From Lachnospiraceae bacterium MD308 (GTDB lineage Bacteria; Bacillota; Clostridia; Lachnospirales; Lachnospiraceae): a stretch of DNA of 64,000 bases. Each line of letters starts with the position of its first letter. The stretch's first letter is position 1. Both the position numbers and the translations under genes were made by a program. The notes below the pieces were generated by a model. It made no database searches. It had not been told where the DNA came from and saw only the letters and a program-made list of their open reading frames with translations. Where the stretch lies: contig KE159795.1 of NCBI GenBank assembly GCA_000403475.2, forward strand, positions 2,124,417 to 2,188,416, read 5' to 3'. Of the stretch, positions 1 to 8,172 are shown one piece after another.

Positions 1-393
1 GTACCAGTATTTCATATTGCACTGCTTTCTTTTGAGGACAAGATGCAGTTAAAGGTATGGAATGGTTATGAAAAGGAAAGATTTGGAATCCGTGACGAGG
101 GGGTTGTGTATATAACAGAGACAGGGCTGGTCTATCATCGGGATTATCATTGCACGCATCTTGATCTGTCCATTCAGATGGTATCATCGGAAGAGGTGAA
201 AAGACTTCGTAATAAAAGCGGGGGAAAATATCATACATGTGAACGGTGTAAAGGAGGAACGGGAGGCGTCTATATTACAGATACCGGGAACCGATATCAC
301 AGTTCGCTATCGTGCAGCGGGCTGAAACGGACGGTATATGCGGTGCCTCTTTCTGAGATAGCGGGGAAGCGCGCCTGCTCAAAGTGCGGTTAA
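1..393 (+). CDS. Duplicated Cys-module protein of the pilus locus (5' truncated)
   Basis: The reading frame is open from base 1, so the start lies before the window. The visible 130 residues contain two copies of one module: VYIT-x-TG-x2-YH, a Cys followed two residues later by Leu, then a closing C-x2-C pair (CERC in copy one, CSKC in copy two). The spaced Cys and His residues suggest metal binding or disulfides, but that is inference. No membrane segment is visible in this part. It sits 23 bp before a prepilin peptidase and in the same orientation, so it probably belongs to the Tad-like pilus operon. I recognise the module as recurrent in Lachnospiraceae but cannot give it a function. Confidence 0.75.
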   Translation, partial: VPVFHIALLSFEDKMQLKVWNGYEKERFGIRDEGVVYITETGLVYHRDYHCTHLDLSIQMVSSEEVKRLRNKSGGKYHTCERCKGGTGGVYITDTGNRYHSSLSCSGLKRTVYAVPLSEIAGKRACSKCG

Positions 394-416
394 TTCATAA
401 AGGGAGGTAGAGAGCG

Positions 417-848
417 GTGGAAGTGAGCCGGATTATTTGTCTGGGAATCTTAATTATCGTATCAGTAATAGATTTGAAGTGCCGGAAAATACCGGTAAAT
501 ATATTGGCAGCGGCGAGTGCGGGAGCGTTAATTTATCGGTGTCTATGCTGCAGAGAAAGTATGGTGCTGCTCGCGGGCGGTATTGGAATAGGTGTGTTCT
601 TTCTATTTATAAGTAGAATTACACAGGAAAGTATAGGATACGGGGATAGTTTGGGAATTTTATGTCTTGGGATATATCTCGGTATGTGGAAGCTGTTGGA
701 AATTCTGGCAGGTGCATTTTTCCTGCTGGCTCTATGCGGGATTGCTGTCCTTATAAGAAAAAAGATGTCCCGAAAAAGTGCATTGCCGTTTTATCCATTT
801 TTGGCAGTATCGTATGCGGCATGTCTGCTGGCAGAGAGGGGGATATAG
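417..848 (+). CDS. Prepilin peptidase, A24 family (TadV/CpaA type)
   Basis: A 143-residue, highly hydrophobic protein with about four membrane segments. It carries the two aspartates of A24 aspartic peptidases: one in VIDLKCRKIPV near residue 18 and one in the GYGD motif near residue 71. Family members cleave, and sometimes methylate, type IV or Flp prepilins at the inner face of the membrane. The length fits the short TadV/CpaA form, which lacks the cytoplasmic domain of PilD. The start is GTG with GGGAGGT upstream. The TadE-like gene begins 5 bp after the stop, so the two are probably translated together and the pseudopilin is a likely partner. Confidence 0.85.
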   Translation: MEVSRIICLGILIIVSVIDLKCRKIPVNILAAASAGALIYRCLCCRESMVLLAGGIGIGVFFLFISRITQESIGYGDSLGILCLGIYLGMWKLLEILAGAFFLLALCGIAVLIRKKMSRKSALPFYPFLAVSYAACLLAERGI

Positions 849-853
849 AAGAG

Positions 854-1282
854 TTGTATATTAGGAGAGACTTAAAAGGAAGTATGACGGTTGAGATGTC
901 TTTTCTCATGCCTGTTATTTTACTTCTCATTATGAGCGGTATATTGGGAGCGTTTTATTTTCATGATAAGAATATTCTGGCAGGTGCAGCTTATGAGACG
1001 GCGATAGTCGGAAGTACAAAGATAAGGGAGAAGGATCATATAACTGTAGGAGAGCTAGAGTCGCTATATCAGGAGCGTATAGGCAGAAAATGTATCCTGT
1101 TTGCTGCCAGCAGTGCCCGTATTACTATAGGAAAAACACAGATATGTGTTGCGGCGTCTGCGCGTAAAGGACATTTTGGGTTATCTGTTATAAAAAAAGC
1201 GGCGGTTACAGAGCCGGAGAATTATATCCGCAATATCAGAAAAGTAAAGGAGATTGCAGATGGAGCGAAAAATCACGATTGA
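854..1282 (+). CDS. TadE-like pseudopilin / pilus assembly protein
   Basis: About 142 residues. A short positive N-terminus (YIRRDLKGS) is followed by MTVEMSFLMP and a single hydrophobic helix, which is the usual TadE layout of Gly/Ser, Met/Leu-Thr-Val-Glu, then membrane segment. The rest is a predicted extracytoplasmic domain. TadE-type proteins are minor pseudopilins of Flp pili, and the prepilin peptidase just upstream is the expected processing enzyme. The frame stays open further upstream inside the peptidase gene, but the TTG at 854, right after that gene's stop, is the sensible start; ATG 884 is an alternative. The 3' end overlaps the next gene by 23 bp. Confidence 0.75.
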   Translation: MYIRRDLKGSMTVEMSFLMPVILLLIMSGILGAFYFHDKNILAGAAYETAIVGSTKIREKDHITVGELESLYQERIGRKCILFAASSARITIGKTQICVAASARKGHFGLSVIKKAAVTEPENYIRNIRKVKEIADGAKNHD

Positions 1283-2027
1283 AGAAGCAAAAGTCTATCA
1301 TGAAGATTACCAGATGAGAATGCTTCAGTTAAATGAAATAGAAGGAGTCCTTCCGGTAAAGGGAAGGGGAATTGATGGCGCTTCTTTTTATGATTATAAT
1401 GTCAGCGGTAAGATTTCCATGCAGGCAATGTATGAGAGGAATAAAATCAGCGGGGAGGACTTAAAGATATTTTTATGTCAGTTGTTGGCAGTAATCCGGG
1501 AAATAGAAAATTATCTGCTTAATATACATTGTATTTTGATGGAGCCGGAATATATTTTTTATGAGGAGGGAAGGTTTTACTTTTGTTATTATCCTTTGGC
1601 AAAGCAGGATTTATGGGAGGAGATTCATAAATTGACGGAATATTTTGTGAAGCAGGCGGATTACGACGATAAAGAGTGCGTGCGTATTGTATTTATTATT
1701 CATAAAGAGACGATGATAGAAAATTACAGCCTGGGGAAGATTGTAAAGGAGTGTCAGAAGGATACGGAGGAAAAAAGCCAGGCAGAGAAAAGAGAGGATA
1801 TGAGGATGCAGCAATTGTATGAAGAAAAAGATGAGAATAATTCTGAGTGGAATACTGCAGACTATGACAGCTCGCAGCATGAGTGGATAAAAAGACAGCA
1901 TCATGGAAATCTGATTATGGAGGAGACAGAGAATATGTGGACTCCGGTAAAGCGGCTTCTGAACCGGCGCAAAAAGCCTAAGTGGGGTGATTGGGACGGG
2001 CTTTATATTGATGAGGAAGAACTATAA
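1260..2027 (+). CDS. DUF6382-type protein of the pilus locus
   Basis: About 255 residues, no signal peptide and no membrane segment. The first roughly 170 residues resemble DUF6382, an uncharacterised domain common in Lachnospiraceae Tad-like loci, with the EPEYIFYEEGRFYFCYYP stretch typical of it. Relatives often carry a C-terminal FHA domain; here the C-terminus is only a charged, low-complexity tail ending in a basic KRLLNRRKKPKW patch, so no FHA fold is present. ATG 1260 is preferred because AAAGGAG lies 7 bp upstream; it overlaps the end of the TadE-like gene. Likely a cytoplasmic regulatory or scaffold part of the pilus machine, by context only. Confidence 0.7.
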   Translation: MERKITIEEAKVYHEDYQMRMLQLNEIEGVLPVKGRGIDGASFYDYNVSGKISMQAMYERNKISGEDLKIFLCQLLAVIREIENYLLNIHCILMEPEYIFYEEGRFYFCYYPLAKQDLWEEIHKLTEYFVKQADYDDKECVRIVFIIHKETMIENYSLGKIVKECQKDTEEKSQAEKREDMRMQQLYEEKDENNSEWNTADYDSSQHEWIKRQHHGNLIMEETENMWTPVKRLLNRRKKPKWGDWDGLYIDEEEL

Positions 2028-2103
2028 GGAACTTTTCTGTTGCAGTTTCTTTATTGCTATGTTACTATTTCATTGTATTTGAAATAGGTTTGGAGGATAG
2101 AGC

Positions 2104-3576
2104 ATGATAAGAGGCTGCAAAAGATTAGTGTCTGCAGTGCTGATATTTGTGCTGTGTATATCTTTGGGAATGACAGCATATGCCACAGAGACATCGCAGT
2201 CTGGTAATGAAGAAGCAGAGAAAACGAAAGAGAAGGAATTGACTGAAGAAGAGAAAAAGATGCAAGAGGAGCTCGACAAGGCGTATAAGATTCCGGTGGA
2301 GTCTAACGCATGGGAGGGATGGGTGAAAGGTCCCGGAACATATGGAGAGGCGGCTATTGTTATGGAAGTCTCTACAGGAGCGATTCTTTATGCAAAGAGT
2401 ATAGATTCAAAGCAGTTTCCAGCCAGTATCACAAAGGTGCTTACCGCATTGGTCGCGTTGGAGAATGCGGAGCTTTCGGATGAAGTAACATTTTCTCATG
2501 ACAGTGTGGCATTTTTACAGCCCGGGGATTCTACGATCGGATTAAAGGAAGGAAATGTTATATCGATGGAGCAGGCACTTCACGCGACATTGCTTGCATC
2601 AGCGAATGAAGCAGCCTATGCAGTAGGTGAGAATGTAGGCCGTAAAGCAGGGTATGATTATAATTGGTTTATTGAGCAGATGAATACAAGAGTACAGCAG
2701 CTTGGAGGCGTCAATTCTCATTTTGCCAATACGAACGGTCTGCATGATGCAGAACATTATACTTGCGCAAGAGATATGGCATTGATTGGAAGGGAGCTTT
2801 TTAAGCACCCTGAATTTTTTAAGATTGTCCAGACATTGGATTATACGATACCAAAATCGGAGACGGTAGAGGAACATGTATTTTATCAGAAGGATAAGAT
2901 GCTAAGACCGAACGACAGTAATTACTATAAATATACGATTGGCGGTAAGACAGGTTTTACCTCAGATGCACTGTCTACGCTGATTACGATGGCAGAGAAG
3001 GATGGAGTGCAGCTTGTGTGTGTAGTGTTGCGCACGCATGGAAGAAATGTCTATCCGGATACTACGAAGCTATTAAAAAAATGCTTTAAAAGATTTTCGA
3101 AGATAGATGTATCAGAGCTGATTCAATCGGAAGATGTGGCAGAGGTCATTCCGGGGGAGAATTATGTAATATTACCTGAAGGCGCTTCATTCGCGGATCT
3201 TGATATGGAGATTGTTACGGATGAGGAGCAAGAGGGCAGGGCGGAGCTAAGGTATGCTTACAATGGGAATTATGTAGGCGTTGCCAAGGTAAAGCTCAGC
3301 GAATCATATATAAAAGCACATACAGTGGAAACGGAAGAGCCGGAAACGGATAAAGGTTCTGAAAAAAAAGGAAAAAAGAAGGACGTTAAAAAAGAAGGAC
3401 ATACATGGAGCAGAACGGATAAGATTATTCTGGTGTCAGCGTTTATTCTTTTGTTTGTCTTTATTATCATATTTATCGGGCTGATTGTCCGGTATAAGAG
3501 ATTGACCAGGCAGATTGCTGCCGAAGAGGAAGAAGAGAAAACGGGAGACAGAGTAAGGTTTGAAGGCTATTTCTAA
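2104..3576 (+). CDS. dacF: D-alanyl-D-alanine carboxypeptidase, S11 family
   Basis: A 490-residue low-molecular-weight penicillin-binding protein that removes the terminal D-Ala of peptidoglycan stem peptides outside the membrane. A signal peptide ends around AYATE near residue 29. The three active-site motifs are present: SITK near residue 111 (nucleophile Ser and Lys), SAN near 165, and KTG near 282. After the catalytic and beta-rich domains comes a Lys/Glu-rich linker and a C-terminal membrane helix (IILVSAFILLFVFIIIF), instead of the usual amphipathic anchor. GGAGG precedes the ATG. Transcribed with the rhomboid gene 18 bp downstream. Whether it is the vegetative or the spore-cortex enzyme cannot be told from sequence. 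Confidence 0.9.
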   Translation: MIRGCKRLVSAVLIFVLCISLGMTAYATETSQSGNEEAEKTKEKELTEEEKKMQEELDKAYKIPVESNAWEGWVKGPGTYGEAAIVMEVSTGAILYAKSIDSKQFPASITKVLTALVALENAELSDEVTFSHDSVAFLQPGDSTIGLKEGNVISMEQALHATLLASANEAAYAVGENVGRKAGYDYNWFIEQMNTRVQQLGGVNSHFANTNGLHDAEHYTCARDMALIGRELFKHPEFFKIVQTLDYTIPKSETVEEHVFYQKDKMLRPNDSNYYKYTIGGKTGFTSDALSTLITMAEKDGVQLVCVVLRTHGRNVYPDTTKLLKKCFKRFSKIDVSELIQSEDVAEVIPGENYVILPEGASFADLDMEIVTDEEQEGRAELRYAYNGNYVGVAKVKLSESYIKAHTVETEEPETDKGSEKKGKKKDVKKEGHTWSRTDKIILVSAFILLFVFIIIFIGLIVRYKRLTRQIAAEEEEEKTGDRVRFEGYF

Positions 3577-3594
3577 TAATGGAGAGACTGGCAT

Positions 3595-4185
3595 ATGAAA
3601 AATAAATTAAATATGACGGTATTGCTGGCTGCTGTTAATGTCATTGTTTTTTTAGCATTATCAATTCAGGGAATGACTGAAGATGCGGAGTTCATGCTTC
3701 ATCATGGAGCGATGTATGTACCTTATGTGGCAGAGGGGGATGAGTATTATCGTCTGTTTACCTGTATGTTCCTCCATTTTGGCTTTGAGCATTTGATGAA
3801 TAATATGGTAGTTTTGCTGATTGTTGGATGGAATTTGGAAATGGCAGTTGGCAAGGTAAAGTATTTGTTTCTATATATAGGAAGCGGCCTGTGCGGGAAT
3901 GTGGTATCTGCTATATGGGATATTCGGACAGGAGAATATGCTGTGTCAGCAGGGGCGTCCGGAGCGGTGTTCGGGATGATTGGCGCACTTCTTTATGTCG
4001 CGCTTCGCAACAGAGGGAGAATCGGGGACATATCCGGAAGAGGGATTGGCTTTATGGTGATTGTTACATTGTACTATGGCTTCTCCAATACCGGAGTGGA
4101 TAATGCAGCCCACGTGGGCGGGCTGCTGTCCGGATTTTTATTGGCAGTTCTTCTATACCGGAAGAGAGAGCGTGAATACGGTTAA
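3595..4185 (+). CDS. Rhomboid family intramembrane serine protease
   Basis: A 196-residue protein with about six membrane helices. The catalytic Ser lies in GASG near residue 122 and the catalytic His in AAHVGG near residue 173; an HFGFEHLMNN motif near residue 60 matches the conserved His/Asn patch of rhomboids. Such enzymes cut other membrane proteins within the bilayer; the substrate here is unknown. The length fits the minimal six-helix bacterial form. It follows the carboxypeptidase closely and its 3' end overlaps the opposing histidine kinase gene by 33 bp, leaving no room for a terminator between them. Confidence 0.9.
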   Translation: MKNKLNMTVLLAAVNVIVFLALSIQGMTEDAEFMLHHGAMYVPYVAEGDEYYRLFTCMFLHFGFEHLMNNMVVLLIVGWNLEMAVGKVKYLFLYIGSGLCGNVVSAIWDIRTGEYAVSAGASGAVFGMIGALLYVALRNRGRIGDISGRGIGFMVIVTLYYGFSNTGVDNAAHVGGLLSGFLLAVLLYRKREREYG

Positions 4186-4908
4186 ATCGCCGGGAGATGA
4201 TGTGACAGTAAGAGAACCTTTATGTGCTCTTGTGATGCGGCTTGCGACGGCAAGACCGAGACCGGTACCGCCTGTTTTATATGTAGTGAATGGCTCAAAG
4301 ATATCTTCGAGATGTTCCTGTGGGATTCCGCAGCCATTATCAGAAATTTTCACACAGACGGAAAAGGTCTGTCCGGAGTCGTCCGTTAAAGGCTGCACAT
4401 CCAGAAGGATTTTTCGTTGAAGTTCTTCGCAGGCGAGAACGCCGTCCTGTGCGTTGCGCAGGAGATTAAGGACAACCTGGCGGAGCTTTATCGAATCGCA
4501 GTTAATCTGAGGGAGTTCCTCAGAGATTCGGGAAGTGAATTCGATATCTGTGTCCGTAATAGATGCCGCAAAAGAGAGTGCAGTCGTTTTGAAAAAAGAG
4601 GCTGTGTCTGTAGGTGTAAGAGCTAACCGGTCACTGTTGTTGTATATTGATAGTTCTTCCAGCAAGAGGTTCGTATACTCTACATCTTTTATTAGCTGTT
4701 TCCAGTATTTAAAAGAGGAGGTCTCCGGATGCTGTGAGGAGATGAGCTGCAGGGTGCTGTATATGAGTGTCAGTGGATTACGAATCTCGTGGCTGATGGC
4801 GCTGATTGTCATCTGGTGCGATTCAAGAAGACGCTCAAGAAGCTCTCGTTTTTCGGGGCTTTCTTCCATTATTTGCTGTAATTTGTCGAAATCTGATTCT
4901 AAAAACAT
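4153..4908 (-). CDS. Soluble sensor histidine kinase
   Basis: A 251-residue protein with only a kinase core. The phosphoacceptor His is in SHEIRNPLT near residue 40, followed by the N box (NLLRNAQD), G1 box (DNGCGIP), F region (IFEPF) and G2 box (GTGLGLAVA). There is no membrane segment or recognisable sensor domain; the N-terminal 30 residues look helical. No response regulator gene is adjacent, so it is an orphan kinase. In Clostridia such orphans often feed Spo0A phosphorylation, but nothing here proves that. It converges on and overlaps the rhomboid gene, and is divergent from the HIT gene. Confidence 0.85.
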   Translation of the reverse strand: MFLESDFDKLQQIMEESPEKRELLERLLESHQMTISAISHEIRNPLTLIYSTLQLISSQHPETSSFKYWKQLIKDVEYTNLLLEELSIYNNSDRLALTPTDTASFFKTTALSFAASITDTDIEFTSRISEELPQINCDSIKLRQVVLNLLRNAQDGVLACEELQRKILLDVQPLTDDSGQTFSVCVKISDNGCGIPQEHLEDIFEPFTTYKTGGTGLGLAVASRITRAHKGSLTVTSSPGDLTVFTLSLPV

Positions 4909-4999
4909 AGTAACTACCGCCTTTCCTTAGAGAGTTTAGCACTGGCGGATAAAATAATCAATCAAATTTTAGAAAGATTTTCTAGAAAAGGAGAGAGAC

Positions 5000-5404
5000 A
5001 TGAAAGTTGATAATTGTATCTTTTGTAAACTTGCTAACGGGGAGATTCCAACAGCAACACTCTATGAAGACGAGGATTTCAGAGTAATATTAGATGCGAA
5101 TCCGGCTTCAAAAGGGCATGCGCTTATTATTCCAAAGGAGCACTATGCAAATCTGTATGAATTAGATGAAACACTTGCAGGAAAGGCGATGATTCTGGCA
5201 AAGAAGATGATTACTAAGCTGACTGAGGTATTAGGCTGTGACGGATATAATCTGGTGCAGAATAACGGAGAGTGCGCGGGTCAGACGGTATTTCATTTTC
5301 ACCTTCACATGATTCCGCGGTATAAGGATGACGGAGTAGGGCTTGGATGGAAAATGAACAAATTGACAGACGAGGACAGAGAGGACATATTGTCTAAGGT
5401 GTAA
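5000..5404 (+). CDS. HIT family nucleotide-binding hydrolase
   Basis: A 134-residue cytoplasmic protein of the histidine triad superfamily. The triad HFHLHM lies near residue 98, and an upstream CIFCKL-x-NGEIP segment is typical of the HinT branch; the Cys pair there often binds zinc. Family members hydrolyse phosphoramidate or acyl-adenylate bonds of purine nucleotides. The length is normal. AAAGGAGAG lies at good distance from the ATG. It is followed 30 bp later by a sigma factor gene in the same direction. Confidence 0.92.
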   Translation: MKVDNCIFCKLANGEIPTATLYEDEDFRVILDANPASKGHALIIPKEHYANLYELDETLAGKAMILAKKMITKLTEVLGCDGYNLVQNNGECAGQTVFHFHLHMIPRYKDDGVGLGWKMNKLTDEDREDILSKV

Positions 5405-5434
5405 GATTTTACAAGTACAAATGAGGAAAGAATA

Positions 5435-6010
5435 GTGGAAGGCATAGGAATTATCGGTGGGACGGATTCTGTCGGAAGCGTGGATTTTGAGAAGGTTTAT
5501 GAAGAAAATGTATCCGTAGTTTATCGGACAGCATTGTATTATTCTAAGAAAGAAGATGTGGCAGAAGAGATTACACAAGAAGTATTCCTGAAACTATATA
5601 TCAGTAAAGAGAACGTAAACGTAGAGGCAATCAGCGCGTGGTTGATTACGACAGCAAGAAATATGGTGTGGAACTATAAAAGAGATGTCTGGCATGAAGT
5701 TCCAGGAGGAGACTTCTTTGAGGAGGGAAGTACGACTCTTCTCTCGGATAGTGCAGAAGATGAATTTATGATGATTTTGCGCGATAGAAGATATCACAGA
5801 TTTGTCGAAGACATCTTCAGCGAGCTGTACGGAATGAATGAGCGTTGGTATTACGCGATAACAATTACATATCTTCTTGAGAAACCTCAGAAAGAGGTCG
5901 CGGAAGAGTTGGGAATATCATTGGAAATTCTGCATAGTATGCTGTATCGTGCAAAGCAGTGGATACGAAAGAAGTACAGAGAAGAATATGATCGCCTAAG
6001 TGATACATAA
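5435..6010 (+). CDS. Sigma-70 family RNA polymerase sigma factor (ECF-like)
   Basis: A 191-residue protein with region 2 around residues 20-90 (core binding and -10 recognition, with VAEEITQEVFLKLY) and a region 4 helix-turn-helix around 130-180 (KPQKEVAEELGISLEILHSMLYRAKQWIRKKY). Regions 1 and 3 are missing, as in ECF sigma factors. The likely start is GTG 5435, with GAGGAAAG upstream. No anti-sigma gene follows directly, because MurG comes next on the other strand; the first same-strand gene beyond it encodes a DUF4367 protein, a family often paired with such sigma factors. Target promoters cannot be inferred. Confidence 0.85.
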   Translation: MEGIGIIGGTDSVGSVDFEKVYEENVSVVYRTALYYSKKEDVAEEITQEVFLKLYISKENVNVEAISAWLITTARNMVWNYKRDVWHEVPGGDFFEEGSTTLLSDSAEDEFMMILRDRRYHRFVEDIFSELYGMNERWYYAITITYLLEKPQKEVAEELGISLEILHSMLYRAKQWIRKKYREEYDRLSDT

Positions 6011-6011
6011 A

Positions 6012-6040
6012 AGAAGGTGCTTTTTGGCACCTTCTATTTA
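6012..6040. terminator. Bidirectional intrinsic terminator
   Basis: A 9-bp perfect stem, AGAAGGTGC pairing with GCACCTTCT, around a 6-base loop. It lies between the converging sigma factor and murG genes; the flanking bases are T-rich on the plus exit and read TTTTATG on the minus exit, so it can serve both. Confidence 0.8.
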
Positions 6041-6054
6041 TAAACAAAGCTCTA

Positions 6055-7119
6055 TTATGCTGTGACAGATTCGATTAAATCAATAATTGTATCGATGGAG
6101 TTCTGCTGTGAGGAATTCTTCATCGCATTGATATATTGTTCGCGGTGCTCATAGAGGCTTTCGACAGCGTCACACAGAGCCGTATCTGTCATAGATTCTT
6201 CCTCTAATACAATACTAAAGCCTTGCCGCTCAAAGGAGCGGGCGTTAAGTATCTGATCTCCGCGGCTCGCATTGGCAGAGAGCGGGATTAGCAGGTTGGG
6301 CTTGTGTAATGCAAGAAGTTCACAGATGGCGTTGGCCCCGGCTCTGGAGATAACGATATCTGTAAGGGCAAAGAAATCTTTCAATTCTTCTTTGACATAT
6401 TCGAATTGTGCGTATCCTTTGAGACTTTTTAGTGATTGATCTAGTTTGCCGCGTCCACACAAATGAATTACCTGATAAGACTTCAAAAGTTCGGGGAGGA
6501 TGCTTCGCACTGCTTTGTTGACAGCGACGGCGCCCAGACTGCCGCCGACAACAAGAATCACTGGCTTGTCAGAAGTAAATCCAAGAAAATCCAGTGCTTT
6601 GAATTTGTCACCGGATAGTAGTTCCTGCCGGATGGGAGAGCCGGTAAGTATTGCTTTCCCTTCAGGGAGAAGCTCTAAGGTCTCCGGAAAATTACAGCAT
6701 ACTTTTGTGGCAGCTGACATAGAAAGCTTATTTGCAAGTCCCGGCGTCATATCGGATTCGTGGATAATAACCGGAACACGACATCTTTTCCCCGAAAGTA
6801 CAACAGGGACAGATACAAAACCGCCTTTGGAGAAGATAACATCGGGTTTCAAAATCTTGACTAGCTTTTTTGCCTCATTCATACCTTTAAGAACGCGGAA
6901 CGGGTCAGTAAAGTTCTGAAGACTGAAATAGCGGCGAAGTTTACCTGTGGCTATTCCGTGATAAGGGATTCCGAACTGTTCAATCAATTCCTTTTCGATT
7001 CCGTTGTAGGAGCCGATATAATGGATGTCATACTGCAGCTCCTTAAGACGTGGAAGGAGAGCGATGTTAGGAGTAACATGTCCGGCGGTACCGCCGCCTG
7101 TTAAGATAATACGTTTCAT
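6055..7119 (-). CDS. murG: UDP-GlcNAc:undecaprenyl-PP-MurNAc-pentapeptide GlcNAc transferase
   Basis: A 354-residue GT28 glycosyltransferase that makes lipid II from lipid I at the cytoplasmic membrane face. The N-terminal GGGTAGHVTPN loop at residues 8-18 is the MurG G-loop that binds the lipid phosphates. IHESDMTPGLANKL, VGGSLGAVAVN and SRAGANAICELLAL are the standard donor and acceptor site motifs. Length and motif spacing are normal. GGAGGTT precedes the ATG. It stands alone here rather than in the mraY-murD-ftsW cluster usual in other bacteria, flanked by plus-strand genes on both sides. Confidence 0.95.
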   Translation of the reverse strand: MKRIILTGGGTAGHVTPNIALLPRLKELQYDIHYIGSYNGIEKELIEQFGIPYHGIATGKLRRYFSLQNFTDPFRVLKGMNEAKKLVKILKPDVIFSKGGFVSVPVVLSGKRCRVPVIIHESDMTPGLANKLSMSAATKVCCNFPETLELLPEGKAILTGSPIRQELLSGDKFKALDFLGFTSDKPVILVVGGSLGAVAVNKAVRSILPELLKSYQVIHLCGRGKLDQSLKSLKGYAQFEYVKEELKDFFALTDIVISRAGANAICELLALHKPNLLIPLSANASRGDQILNARSFERQGFSIVLEEESMTDTALCDAVESLYEHREQYINAMKNSSQQNSIDTIIDLIESVTA

Positions 7120-7256
7120 AAGAACCTCCGAAAAGTAAAATTCAAACAGTTTATAGTGTCTGCAATAAATGAACTGCTACTTATATATTATACAATCCTA
7201 TGGGATTTGGTCAAGAGAAAGAGACAGGAGAGCGCCTGTTTTATGAGGTATTTGCG

Positions 7257-8102
7257 ATGACAATGCAAAAAGATGATTTTGAACAGATAATTAAGGAAGA
7301 TCTGTACAGCGAGGCAGAGGAAATTCAGAAAGAGATAGATGCAGCCGGAGTGAAAGATGTGCCGAGTGCTCTTAAGAAAAGTATGCGCCTTAAATTGCAG
7401 AATCGCATTGATGAATATGAGAAAGAGCAGATATGCGCCGGACTTTCCGAGAAAGACAGGGAAGCACTTCTGCTCGGGAGAAAACTGTTGGAAGAGCGGA
7501 GTGCATCGAAGAAGTTCGGCAGGAAAAAAAGGTGGAAGATATATGCAGCATCAGCGGCGGCAGTATTGCTTGTACTGACAGTGGGAATTACCAGTATAGG
7601 CGGGGCAGGACGTGTTGCGTCTATAATTGAGCAGGCTGTTGGGGAGGGAAAAGTAGTAAAGGTAAATACTGATAATGAAAATAAAGTGTTGGAGAAAGAA
7701 GAGGAACAAATTGCTTATCAAAAAATAAAAGACACGTTTGGGATAGAGCCAGTAAAAATAATAAAACAAGAAAAAGGTATTAAGTTTCTTCAAATGGAAC
7801 TAGATGAAAATCTTCAAGTGGCTGAGATGATGTATCAATATAGCAATAGGAATTATTGGTATATAATAAGTGCAGGTTATTATAAATCTTCTTTTGGACA
7901 TGGTGTAGAAGATAAGATTATAGATGAAGATGAGATAGAAGTTGGCGGTAACAAGATAGAATTAATTGTTTATCAACGAAAAGAAAGCGGAGAAACGAGA
8001 TGTTCAGCACATTTTACATATCGGAATTTAGAATATTTTTTGACAGGAGATGCAAAAAAAGAAGATTTTGTGGCTTTATTAAAAAATTTATGTTTTTTTT
8101 AA
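7257..8102 (+). CDS. DUF4367-type membrane protein, likely anti-sigma-like
   Basis: About 281 residues from ATG 7257; the frame is open to 7200, but GAGGT sits correctly for 7257. Residues 1-95 are charged and helical, as in cytoplasmic anti-sigma regions. A single membrane helix follows (IYAASAAAVLLVLTVGI), then an extracytoplasmic domain resembling DUF4367, with the YWYIISAGYY and TYRNLEYFLTGD features of that family. DUF4367 proteins commonly accompany ECF sigma factors. The nearest one, at 5435, is separated by the opposed murG. From about base 7660 to the stop the DNA is clearly richer in A and T than the first half, which may mark a replaced sensor domain. Confidence 0.65.
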   Translation: MTMQKDDFEQIIKEDLYSEAEEIQKEIDAAGVKDVPSALKKSMRLKLQNRIDEYEKEQICAGLSEKDREALLLGRKLLEERSASKKFGRKKRWKIYAASAAAVLLVLTVGITSIGGAGRVASIIEQAVGEGKVVKVNTDNENKVLEKEEEQIAYQKIKDTFGIEPVKIIKQEKGIKFLQMELDENLQVAEMMYQYSNRNYWYIISAGYYKSSFGHGVEDKIIDEDEIEVGGNKIELIVYQRKESGETRCSAHFTYRNLEYFLTGDAKKEDFVALLKNLCFF

Positions 8103-8172
8103 AAAATGCCGTCAGTTTTTGGCGTGTAATGTGTCTATATATATGAGAGTTAGGGGAAGGATGGAGGCGAAG

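Noticed and set aside
7200-7256. Upstream extension of the DUF4367 gene
   Set aside because: No ribosome site for the ATG at 7200; GAGGT at 7244-7248 fits ATG 7257.
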